From Pseudomonas sp. JQ170C (lineage in GTDB: Bacteria > Pseudomonadota > Gammaproteobacteria > Pseudomonadales > Pseudomonadaceae): a DNA stretch of 64,000 nt. This document shows positions 57,658 to 64,000 of this stretch, in pieces. Each line of letters starts with the position of its first letter. Position 1 is the first letter of the stretch. Position numbers and translations under genes: made by a program. The notes under the pieces were generated by a model that saw only the letters and a program-made list of their open reading frames with translations, was not told where the DNA came from and made no database searches. Location: the NCBI RefSeq assembly GCF_035581345.1, contig NZ_CP141608.1:2572501-2636500 (forward strand), written 5' to 3'.

Positions 57658-59214
57658 ATGTACCTGACCCAAGGCTTGCAGCGCATGCTGCAACAAGAGC
57701 CGGACCAACTCGCCACGATCTACCGTGGCCGCCGCCAGACCTATCGCGAGCTCGGGCAGCGGGTCAGCCGGCTGGCAGGCGCGTTGCGTGCGCTTGGGAT
57801 GAACGGCGACGATCGTGTGGGCATGCTCGCACTCAACTCCGACCGCTACCTGGAATACATGCTGGCCACCTGGTGGGGTGGCGGTGTGTTGAATCCGGTG
57901 AATATTCGCTGGAGCGTCCCGGAGATCGTGTTCTCCCTGGACGACTGCGATACCGGCATCCTGATCGTCGACGATCACTTCCTGCCGATGGTCGAGCAGA
58001 TCTGCGCCACGGCCCGTCGCGCACCGATTGTCATCCATGCTGGCGACGGCCCGGCGCCGGAAGGCATGTACGCCTACGAGCAACTGATCGCTGAAACCGC
58101 ACCGATTGCCGATGCGGGGCGCGGTGGCAACGACCTGGCGTCGATCATGTACACCGGCGGCACCACGGGCTTGCCCAAAGGTGTCATGCAATCGCACATG
58201 AACCTGTGGTCATCGGCCATCGCCCGCGCTGCGCAGTTTCCGTCCCTGGAAAACAGCCGGGGCCTGCATGTCGCACCGCTGTTTCACACCGAGGCCATGG
58301 CCCGTGCAGTGGGGATGTTCGTGGTCGGCGGCACCCATGTGCTGATTCCAACTTTCGACCCATTGGAAATCCTGCAAACCATCGAGCGTGAACAAGTCAA
58401 CGAGATGCTGCTGGTGCCGACCATGCTCCAGGCGGTGGTCATGCACCCGGACTTCGCCCACTACGACTTGAGTTCGTTCAAGCGCCTGGCCTATGGCGCA
58501 TCGCCCATTTCGCCAACCTTGCTGGATAAGGCCATGGCGGCACTGCCCGGCATTGAGTTCATGCACGCCTACGGGCTGACCGAGGCCGCGCCGGTGGTGT
58601 CGGTCAGCCCGCACTCCAGCCATGGCCCCGAAGGCATTGCCAGCGGTCGCGTGCGCAGCGTCGGGCAGGGTGGCTACGGCGGCATGGTCCGAGTGGTCGA
58701 TGAACATGGCAATGAAGTTCCACGCGGCACCGTGGGTGAAATCGTCGCCTGCGGCCCGAACATCATGCAGGGCTACTGGAACCGTCCGGAAGAAACCGCC
58801 AAGGCCCTGAAAAACGGCTGGTTGCACACCGGTGACGGCGCTTACATGGACGAGGACGGCTATCTGTTCATCGTCGACCGCCTCAAGGACATGATCGTCA
58901 CCGGCGGCGAGAACGTGTTCTCCGCCGAAGTCGAGAACGTCATCGCCCGCCATCCCGCAGTCGCCATGTGCGCGGTGATCGGCATTCCCCACGAGCGCTG
59001 GGGTGAGGCAGTGCATGCGGTGGTGGTGCTCACCCCAGGCAGCGAACTGACCGAAGCCCAGGTGCGTGAACACTGCGCCAGCCATATCGCCGGCTTCAAG
59101 TGCCCGAAATCCGTGGACTTCGTGGCGGCATTGCCGCTGTCGGCCGCCGGCAAGATCCTCAAGCGCGACCTGCGCGAACCCTACTGGAAAGACCAGGCCC
59201 GAGCAGTCAACTGA
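57658..59214 (+). CDS. AMP-forming acyl-CoA synthetase (fatty-acid / carboxylic-acid CoA ligase)
   Basis: 518-residue ANL-superfamily ligase. The AMP-binding P-loop is SIMYTGGTTGLPKGVM; further motifs are YGLTEAAP, GWLHTGDGAYMDEDGY and the C-terminal KDMIVTGGENVFSAEVE with catalytic lysine in AAGKILKRDLR. It activates a carboxylic acid to its CoA thioester, the entry step for the beta-oxidation genes that follow (thiolase 34 bases later). The acid is not identifiable from sequence; the enzyme is of medium/long-chain or cyclic-acid ligase type. Confidence 0.9.
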   Translation: MYLTQGLQRMLQQEPDQLATIYRGRRQTYRELGQRVSRLAGALRALGMNGDDRVGMLALNSDRYLEYMLATWWGGGVLNPVNIRWSVPEIVFSLDDCDTGILIVDDHFLPMVEQICATARRAPIVIHAGDGPAPEGMYAYEQLIAETAPIADAGRGGNDLASIMYTGGTTGLPKGVMQSHMNLWSSAIARAAQFPSLENSRGLHVAPLFHTEAMARAVGMFVVGGTHVLIPTFDPLEILQTIEREQVNEMLLVPTMLQAVVMHPDFAHYDLSSFKRLAYGASPISPTLLDKAMAALPGIEFMHAYGLTEAAPVVSVSPHSSHGPEGIASGRVRSVGQGGYGGMVRVVDEHGNEVPRGTVGEIVACGPNIMQGYWNRPEETAKALKNGWLHTGDGAYMDEDGYLFIVDRLKDMIVTGGENVFSAEVENVIARHPAVAMCAVIGIPHERWGEAVHAVVVLTPGSELTEAQVREHCASHIAGFKCPKSVDFVAALPLSAAGKILKRDLREPYWKDQARAVN

Positions 59215-59248
59215 TCCCGGCCAACCCTTGACCCTGATGGAGTAAGAC

Positions 59249-60433
59249 ATGAGCAATAAAGTTGTGGTTGCCGGCGTCGGCATGATCCCGTTCACCAAGC
59301 CGGGCCAAAGCGATACGTATCCGGTCATGGGTGCCAATGCCGCGAAGCAGGCACTGGCCGATGCCGGTATCGACTACGCCCTGGTACAGCAAGCCTACGT
59401 CGGTTACGTGTTCGGCGACTCGACCTCGGGTCAGGCTGCCATGTATGGCGTAGGCCTGACCGGCATTCCGGTCGTCAACGTCAACAACAACTGCGCCACC
59501 GGCTCCACGGCCTTGTTCCTGGCGCGTCAGGCGGTGCAGAGCGGCGCGGTGGAGTGTGCCATCGTCCTGGGCTTCGAGCAGATGGTCCCCGGCCCACTGA
59601 AAGGCGCGTGGACCGATCGTCCAGGCCCGATGGAGCGCTTCGCCTCGGTCATGACCGACCTCCAGGGCTTCGACCCGCAAGCCCCGCGCGCCGCGCAGTT
59701 CTTCGGCGGTGCAGGCCGCGACTACATGCGTGAGTACGACATCAGCCCGGAAATCTTCGGTCGCATCGCGGTCAAGGCTCGCAAGCACGCCGCCAACAAC
59801 CCGTTCGCCGTATTTCGCAACCCGCTGAGCCTGGAAGAGATCATGGCCTCGCCGACGGTGTTCGACCCGATGACCCGCCTGCAGTGCTGCCCACCGACCT
59901 GCGGCGCCGCTGCCGCGGTGCTCTGCACCGAAGCGTTCGCCAAGAAGCACGGCCTGGATACCCGCGTGGTGATTGCCGCCCAGGCCATGACCACCGACCG
60001 CAACAGCAGCTTCGACGAAGGCGACATGCGCAAAGTGGTGGGCTACGACATGACCCGCAACGCCGCGCTGAGCGTGTACGAGCAAGCCGGTGTGGCGCCG
60101 ACCGACATCAACGTGGTCGAGCTGCATGACTGCTTCACCGCCAACGAGCTGATCACCTATGAAGGCCTGGGCCTGACCCCGGAAGGCAGCGCCGAGAAGT
60201 TCATCCTCGAGGGCGACAACACCTACGGCGGGCGCGTGGTCACCAACCCGTCCGGCGGCCTGCTCTCCAAAGGCCACCCCCTGGGGGCCACCGGCCTTGC
60301 GCAATGCGCCGAGCTGACCTGGCAACTGCGCGGCGCCGCCGAAGCGCGCCAGGTGGAGGGTGCGCGTCTGGCCCTGCAACACAACCTGGGCCTGGGTGGC
60401 GCCTGTGTGGTCACGCTGTACCAGCGTCAGTGA
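59249..60433 (+). CDS. SCPx-type thiolase / lipid-transfer protein
   Basis: 394 residues of the sterol-carrier-protein-X thiolase branch. The nucleophile is Cys82 in NNNCATGSTALF, and HDCFTANE and GHPLGATGLAQ supply the other active-site residues. There is no SCP2 domain attached. Enzymes of this branch cleave 3-ketoacyl-CoAs that are branched or carry a ring, as in steroid side-chain degradation, in contrast to FadA. It starts 34 bases after the ligase and is followed by the two MaoC genes. Confidence 0.9.
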   Translation: MSNKVVVAGVGMIPFTKPGQSDTYPVMGANAAKQALADAGIDYALVQQAYVGYVFGDSTSGQAAMYGVGLTGIPVVNVNNNCATGSTALFLARQAVQSGAVECAIVLGFEQMVPGPLKGAWTDRPGPMERFASVMTDLQGFDPQAPRAAQFFGGAGRDYMREYDISPEIFGRIAVKARKHAANNPFAVFRNPLSLEEIMASPTVFDPMTRLQCCPPTCGAAAAVLCTEAFAKKHGLDTRVVIAAQAMTTDRNSSFDEGDMRKVVGYDMTRNAALSVYEQAGVAPTDINVVELHDCFTANELITYEGLGLTPEGSAEKFILEGDNTYGGRVVTNPSGGLLSKGHPLGATGLAQCAELTWQLRGAAEARQVEGARLALQHNLGLGGACVVTLYQRQ

Positions 60434-60461
60434 CCTGCGCCCCTGAACCGGAGATGTCTGC

Positions 60462-60905
60462 ATGATCGACAAAAGTCATATCGGCACCGTGGTGTCGAGT
60501 CACAACGTCAGCGTGGAAGCCGGTCGCCTGCGCTTCTTCGCCAAGGCCACCGGCCAGCGCGACGCGCGCTACACCGACCCGGCTGCGGCGCAGGACGCCG
60601 GCTACCCGAACCTGCCGGTACCGCCGACCTTCCTGTTCTGCCTGGACATGGAGGCGCCGAACCCGCGCGCCACCATGGACTTGCTGAACATCGACATCGG
60701 CAAGGTGCTGCACGGCGAGCAGAGCTTCAAGTACCACCAGATGGCGTATGCCGGCGATTGCCTGCATTTCGAGTCGCGGATCGTCGACATCTACGACAAG
60801 AAGGGCGGCGCCCTGGAGTTTGTCGTGCGTGAAACCCGCGTCACCCGGCAAAGCGGTGAACTGGTCGCCGAGCTGCGTAACAGCCTGGTGGTGCGCAATG
60901 GATAA
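60462..60905 (+). CDS. MaoC-like (FAS1-type dehydratase N-domain) hydratase subunit
   Basis: 147 residues with the hot-dog fold pattern of the N-terminal MaoC dehydratase domain (RLRFFAKATGQRDARYTDPAAAQDAGYPNLPVPPTFLF). This half usually lacks the catalytic Asp/His and pairs with a second MaoC subunit that has them, which is the next gene. The stop is 10 bases before that gene's start. Together they probably form an (R)-specific enoyl-CoA hydratase. Confidence 0.87.
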   Translation: MIDKSHIGTVVSSHNVSVEAGRLRFFAKATGQRDARYTDPAAAQDAGYPNLPVPPTFLFCLDMEAPNPRATMDLLNIDIGKVLHGEQSFKYHQMAYAGDCLHFESRIVDIYDKKGGALEFVVRETRVTRQSGELVAELRNSLVVRNG

Positions 60906-60915
60906 GGAGTCAGTG

Positions 60916-61332
60916 ATGCAGCCGGTCAAATTTGCCGATGTGCAGCCAGGCAGCCAATTGCCGTCGTTCACCAGCGAGCCGATCAGTCGCCTGGCGCTGG
61001 CCCTGTACTGCGGCGCTTCGGGTGACCACAACCCGATTCACGTCGACCTCGACTTTGCCCGCAAGGCCGGTATGCCCGATGTGTTCGCCCACGGCATGTT
61101 GTCGATGGCCTACCTCGGTCGCCTGCTGACCGAATGGGTGCCTCAGGAAGCGATCCAGCACTTTTCGGTGCGCTTTGTCGCCATCACCCAACTGGGCGAC
61201 GCGGTGACCTGCTCGGGCACCGTGGTGGAGACGGATGCAGCGACCGGCACTGTGCGCCTGGAAGTCACCACCCGCAATCAGGCAGGCGAAATCAAACTGT
61301 CCGGCGAAGCCATCGTGGCCCTGGGCGCATGA
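60916..61332 (+). CDS. MaoC-family (R)-specific enoyl-CoA hydratase, catalytic subunit
   Basis: 138 residues with the hydratase-2 motif YCGASGDHNPIHVDLDFARKAGMPDVFAHG, which contains the catalytic Asp and His (GDHNPIH). The ATG at 60916 has AAGGAG six bases upstream; an ATG at 60898 lies in the preceding gene. It hydrates 2-enoyl-CoA to (R)-3-hydroxyacyl-CoA. The following SDR has the matching stereochemistry of MFE2-type dehydrogenases. Confidence 0.9.
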   Translation: MQPVKFADVQPGSQLPSFTSEPISRLALALYCGASGDHNPIHVDLDFARKAGMPDVFAHGMLSMAYLGRLLTEWVPQEAIQHFSVRFVAITQLGDAVTCSGTVVETDAATGTVRLEVTTRNQAGEIKLSGEAIVALGA

Positions 61333-61349
61333 ACAACAAGGAGCACAAC

Positions 61350-62183
61350 ATGAGCAATAAACTTCAAGACCAAGTGGCTATCGTTTCTGGCTCCGGCCGT
61401 GGCATCGGTCGCGAAATCGCCCTGAAACTGGCCGCAGACGGTGCAGCCATCGTGGTCAACGACCTGGACGCAGCGCCGGCCGAAGAAGTGGTGGCAGAAA
61501 TCATCGCCGCCGGTGGCAAAGCGGTGGCCTGCGTTGGCAGCGTGACCGACAAGGACTTTGGCGACCGCTTCGTCAAGACCGCACTGGAGTCCTTCGGGCG
61601 CCTGGACATCATCGTCAACAACGCCGGCTACACCTGGGACAACGTGATCCAGAAAATGACCGACGAGCAGTGGGAAGCGATCATGGACGTGCACGTCAGC
61701 GCCCCGTTCCGCATCCTGCGCGCCGCCAGCGACTACTTCCGCGAAAGCGCCAAGCATGAAGCCGAGGCCGGCCAGGAAGTGTTCCGCAAAGTGGTCAACA
61801 TCTCCTCGGTGTCGGGTGTGATGGGCAACGCCGGCCAGGCCAACTACTCGGCAGCCAAGTCGGCCATCAACGGCCTGACCAAGGCCCTGGCCAAGGAATG
61901 GGGTCGCTACAAGGTCTGCGTCAACAGCGTTGCCTTCGGCCTGATCAAGACCCGCCTGACCGAAGCCACCGCCGGTGAGGGCAACACCTCCACCCTGGAC
62001 ATCGACGGCAAGCAGATCAAGGTCGGGGTCAACCCGCAATTGATGAAGAACATCGAGTCGATGATTCCCATGGGCCGTGCCGGCACCCCGCAGGAAGCCG
62101 CAGGCTCGGTGTACCTGTTCTGCATCCCCGAGTCCAACTACGTGTCTGGCCAGGTACTGGTCGTGGGCGGCGGACGTCCGTAA
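61350..62183 (+). CDS. MFE2-like short-chain dehydrogenase (3-hydroxyacyl-CoA dehydrogenase)
   Basis: 277-residue SDR. The cofactor motif is VSGSGRGIG, followed by the NAG block (NNAGYTWDNVI); the catalytic Tyr166 and Lys170 are in YSAAKSAI, with the Ser in NISSVSGV. A conserved aspartate after beta-2 (VVNDLD) suits NAD+. The sequence resembles the dehydrogenase domain of peroxisomal multifunctional enzyme 2. The ATG at 61350 has AAGGAG upstream; an ATG at 61329 overlaps the MaoC stop. It would oxidise the (R)-3-hydroxyacyl-CoA to the ketoacyl-CoA for the SCPx thiolase. Confidence 0.9.
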   Translation: MSNKLQDQVAIVSGSGRGIGREIALKLAADGAAIVVNDLDAAPAEEVVAEIIAAGGKAVACVGSVTDKDFGDRFVKTALESFGRLDIIVNNAGYTWDNVIQKMTDEQWEAIMDVHVSAPFRILRAASDYFRESAKHEAEAGQEVFRKVVNISSVSGVMGNAGQANYSAAKSAINGLTKALAKEWGRYKVCVNSVAFGLIKTRLTEATAGEGNTSTLDIDGKQIKVGVNPQLMKNIESMIPMGRAGTPQEAAGSVYLFCIPESNYVSGQVLVVGGGRP

Positions 62184-62192
62184 CTGACCTGC

Positions 62193-62230
62193 GAGCTGCC
62201 CTGCATCGGCGGGGCGGCTCACGCCTTTTC
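62193..62230 (+). terminator. hairpin with T run between SDR and acyl-CoA dehydrogenase genes
   Basis: GAGCTGCCC (62193-62201) and GGGCGGCTC (62212-62220) form a 9-bp stem with one G-T pair and a 10-base loop, followed after five bases by TTTT. It may partly terminate transcription within the operon and lower expression of the downstream genes. Confidence 0.5.
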
Positions 62231-62261
62231 TGTGGTTTGACCGAATTGCCGAGGAGCTTTC

Positions 62262-63410
62262 ATGAGTGCGCAAACCTCTCCCTGGATCACCGATGAACTG
62301 GTGATCTTCCAGGACTCGATCCGTCGCTTCATTGCCAATGAGCTGACCCCGCACGAAGAGCGCTGGGCCAAGCAGCAGCACGTCGACCGTGAAACCTGGC
62401 TCAAGGCCGGTGAGTTTGGCATGTTGCTGCCGAGCATCCCGGAAGAATACGGCGGCGGCGGTGGCACCTTCGCCCATGACGCGATCGTGACCCTGGAGCA
62501 GAGCCGGGCAATCAGCACCAGCCTTGGCACCAATGTGCACAGCGGCATTGTGGCTCACTACCTGCTGCGCTATGCCAGCGAAGCGCAAAAGCTCGATTGG
62601 CTGCCGAAGATGGCCCGCGGTGAGCTGGTGGCTGCCATCGCCATGTCCGAGCCGGGTGCAGGCTCCGACCTCAAGAGCATCAAGTGTCGCGCCGTGCGTG
62701 ATGGCGACAGCTATGTCATCAACGGCTCCAAGACCTTTATCAGCAACGGCTACCACGCCGACCTGATTCTGGTGGTGACCAAGACCGATCCGGAAAAAGG
62801 CGCCAAGGGCGTTTCGATCATCGTCGTCGAAACCAAGGACCTCAAGGGCTTCCGCCGGGGCCGCATCCTGGAAAAGATCGGCCAGAAAGGCCAGGACACC
62901 ACCGAGCTGTTCTTCGATGACGTGCGCGTATCGTGCGCCAATCTGTTGGGGCCGCAGGAGGGCAAAGGCTTTACCCAGCTCATGCAGCAACTGCCCCAGG
63001 AACGCATGATCATCGCCCTGGGCGCGGTCAGCACCATGGAGCGTGCAGTCGAAGAGACCGCTGAGTACGTGCGCCAGCGCAAAGTGTTCGGCCAGTCGTT
63101 GCTGGACCTGCAAAACACCCGCTTCAAGCTGGCCGAGTGCAAGACCATTGCCACCGTCGCGCGCCGCTTTGTCGACGACTGCATGGTCAAGGTGCTCAAG
63201 GGCGAGCTCGACCCTGAAACCGCCGCCATGGCCAAGTGGTGGTGCACCCAGCAGAACTGCAATGTGATCGACGAGTGCCTGCAGTTGCACGGTGGCTACG
63301 GCTACATGACCGAGTACCCGATCGCCCGTCTGTACGTCAACGCGCGCGTTGGCAAGATCTTTGGCGGTTCAAACGAAATCATGAAGGAACTGGTCGCTCG
63401 CACCTTGTAG
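62262..63410 (+). CDS. acyl-CoA dehydrogenase
   Basis: 382 residues, the usual length. FAD/substrate blocks are AMSEPGAGSDLKSIKC and KTFISNGYHADL; the C-terminal region has LQLHGGYGYMTEYPIARLYVNARVGKIFGGSNEIMKE, with a catalytic glutamate candidate in the MTEYP segment. It introduces the 2,3-double bond in the acyl-CoA, the first oxidation of the cycle. GAGGAG lies before the ATG at 62262. The crotonase follows after 25 bases. Confidence 0.93.
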   Translation: MSAQTSPWITDELVIFQDSIRRFIANELTPHEERWAKQQHVDRETWLKAGEFGMLLPSIPEEYGGGGGTFAHDAIVTLEQSRAISTSLGTNVHSGIVAHYLLRYASEAQKLDWLPKMARGELVAAIAMSEPGAGSDLKSIKCRAVRDGDSYVINGSKTFISNGYHADLILVVTKTDPEKGAKGVSIIVVETKDLKGFRRGRILEKIGQKGQDTTELFFDDVRVSCANLLGPQEGKGFTQLMQQLPQERMIIALGAVSTMERAVEETAEYVRQRKVFGQSLLDLQNTRFKLAECKTIATVARRFVDDCMVKVLKGELDPETAAMAKWWCTQQNCNVIDECLQLHGGYGYMTEYPIARLYVNARVGKIFGGSNEIMKELVARTL

Positions 63411-63435
63411 GTGCGCGCGTGGCGAGGGTACAGGC

Positions 63436-64000
63436 ATGAATACAACCATTGAAGTGGGCGTTGACCAGGGTCTGGCAACGCTGGTGATGTCCCGCCCCGA
63501 GCGCAAGAACGCGCTGACGGCGCAGATGTTCGCCGAACTGCTTGAGGCACTGGCGGCCCTGCGCCGCGACCCCACGGTCAAGGCACTGCTGCTGACCGGT
63601 GCCGGCAGCGATTTCTGCTCGGGCGGCGATCTGGGCAGCATGCAAGGCGCGGTCGAGGCCGACGCGATACGCCAGCGCATGGTCGACAACAATCGGTTGC
63701 TCAGTGCCCTGGCCGACTTTGATCGCCCGGTTGTCGCGGCCGTCGATGGCGTTGCCTTCGGCGCGGGCTTCAGCCTGGCGCTGGCGGCGGATTTTGTCAT
63801 CGCCTCGCAACGGGCGCGGTTCTGCATGGCCTTTGCACGGGTCGGGCTGGCACCAGACCTGGGCGCTTCCTACTTTCTGCCGCGCATTGTCGGCCTGCAG
63901 AAAGCCAAGCAACTGGTGTACTCGGCGGCTGAAATCGGCGCCGAGCAGGCATTGGCGCTGGGTATCGCGCTGGAGGTGCAACCTGCCGAGCTGTTGCACA
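63436..64000 (+). CDS. enoyl-CoA hydratase/isomerase (crotonase) family protein, partial
   Basis: The first 188 residues are visible; the 3' end lies outside the window. The N terminus MNTTIEVGVDQGLATLVMSR and the oxyanion-hole blocks (SGGDLGSM, VDGVAFGAGFSLALAADFV) are crotonase-like. The position of the second catalytic glutamate is taken by Asp in RVGLAPDLGASYFLPR, as in some isomerases and PaaG-like enzymes, so it may be an isomerase rather than the main hydratase, a role the MaoC pair could fill. Confidence 0.88.
   Translation, partial: MNTTIEVGVDQGLATLVMSRPERKNALTAQMFAELLEALAALRRDPTVKALLLTGAGSDFCSGGDLGSMQGAVEADAIRQRMVDNNRLLSALADFDRPVVAAVDGVAFGAGFSLALAADFVIASQRARFCMAFARVGLAPDLGASYFLPRIVGLQKAKQLVYSAAEIGAEQALALGIALEVQPAELLH

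Noticed and set aside
61278..63290. 670-codon minus-strand frame opposite SDR and acyl-CoA dehydrogenase
   Set aside because: Antisense shadow; crosses two genes with clear catalytic motifs on the plus strand.

Overview
The window reads as GC-rich chromosomal DNA of a Pseudomonas from the putida/fluorescens side of the genus. The supporting signs are MexEF-OprN and SoxR-MexHI efflux genes, a GcsR-type second glycine-cleavage cluster, many REP elements of the 'GCGGGCTTGCCCCGC' kind, and dense operons with ATGA overlaps. No rRNA, tRNA, phage, insertion sequence or CRISPR array was seen.

Layout. (1) 1-5489, minus strand: a translationally coupled set (hybrid histidine kinase, ybhP-like phosphatase-fold protein, clsB-like phospholipase-D protein, ybhN-like membrane protein cut by the window edge), and upstream of it a membrane-anchored HEAT/TPR protein. 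(2) 5490-7048: non-coding, made of REP elements, a 174-bp tandem repeat and a flanking imperfect inverted repeat of about 300 bp. (3) 7049-12903, minus: mexEF-oprN with a MexT-like box upstream, then a second tandem REP block and a small lipoprotein. (4) 13664-20814: a LysR regulator divergent from a five-gene operon (ureohydrolase, aldehyde dehydrogenase, 59-residue membrane protein, NCS1 permease, GMC alcohol dehydrogenase). (5) 21199-32656: a glycine/serine catabolic block (cycA, gcsR, gcvH, gcvP, glyA, sdaA, gcvT, lipA). Both cycA and gcvH have a sigma-54 promoter preceded by three similar 18-bp operators. (6) 32687-37458: soxR divergent from mexHI with a textbook SoxR box. (7) 37482-41481: a GNAT/C39 fusion divergent from an ATP-grasp (RimK-like) ligase, a CorA-like transporter and a 34-residue membrane peptide. 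(8) 41528-45109: a kdpE fragment, a DUF1232 protein, an orphan histidine kinase, and a MerR/CDF metal-efflux pair with an unusual Cys-containing metal site. (9) 45328 to the end: a DUF1302/DUF1329 envelope pair, two MalT-like LuxR regulators, an MmgE/PrpD protein, and a GMC dehydrogenase, acyl-CoA ligase, SCPx-type thiolase, two MaoC hydratases, MFE2-like SDR, acyl-CoA dehydrogenase and crotonase (cut by the window edge).

How they may work together. The glycine block imports glycine (CycA), senses it (GcsR), and either splits it to CO2, NH3 and methylene-THF or turns it through GlyA into serine and through SdaA into pyruvate. LipA could supply the lipoyl group for GcvH. The neighbouring guanidino-type operon could oxidise an alcohol to an acid and release urea. 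If its product is glycine, the two blocks would form one route, but the sequence does not prove this. The last region looks like a peroxisome-style beta-oxidation pathway for a bulky or branched carboxylic acid made from an alcohol. Its substrate is unknown. ACTAG-containing motifs recur at its promoters.
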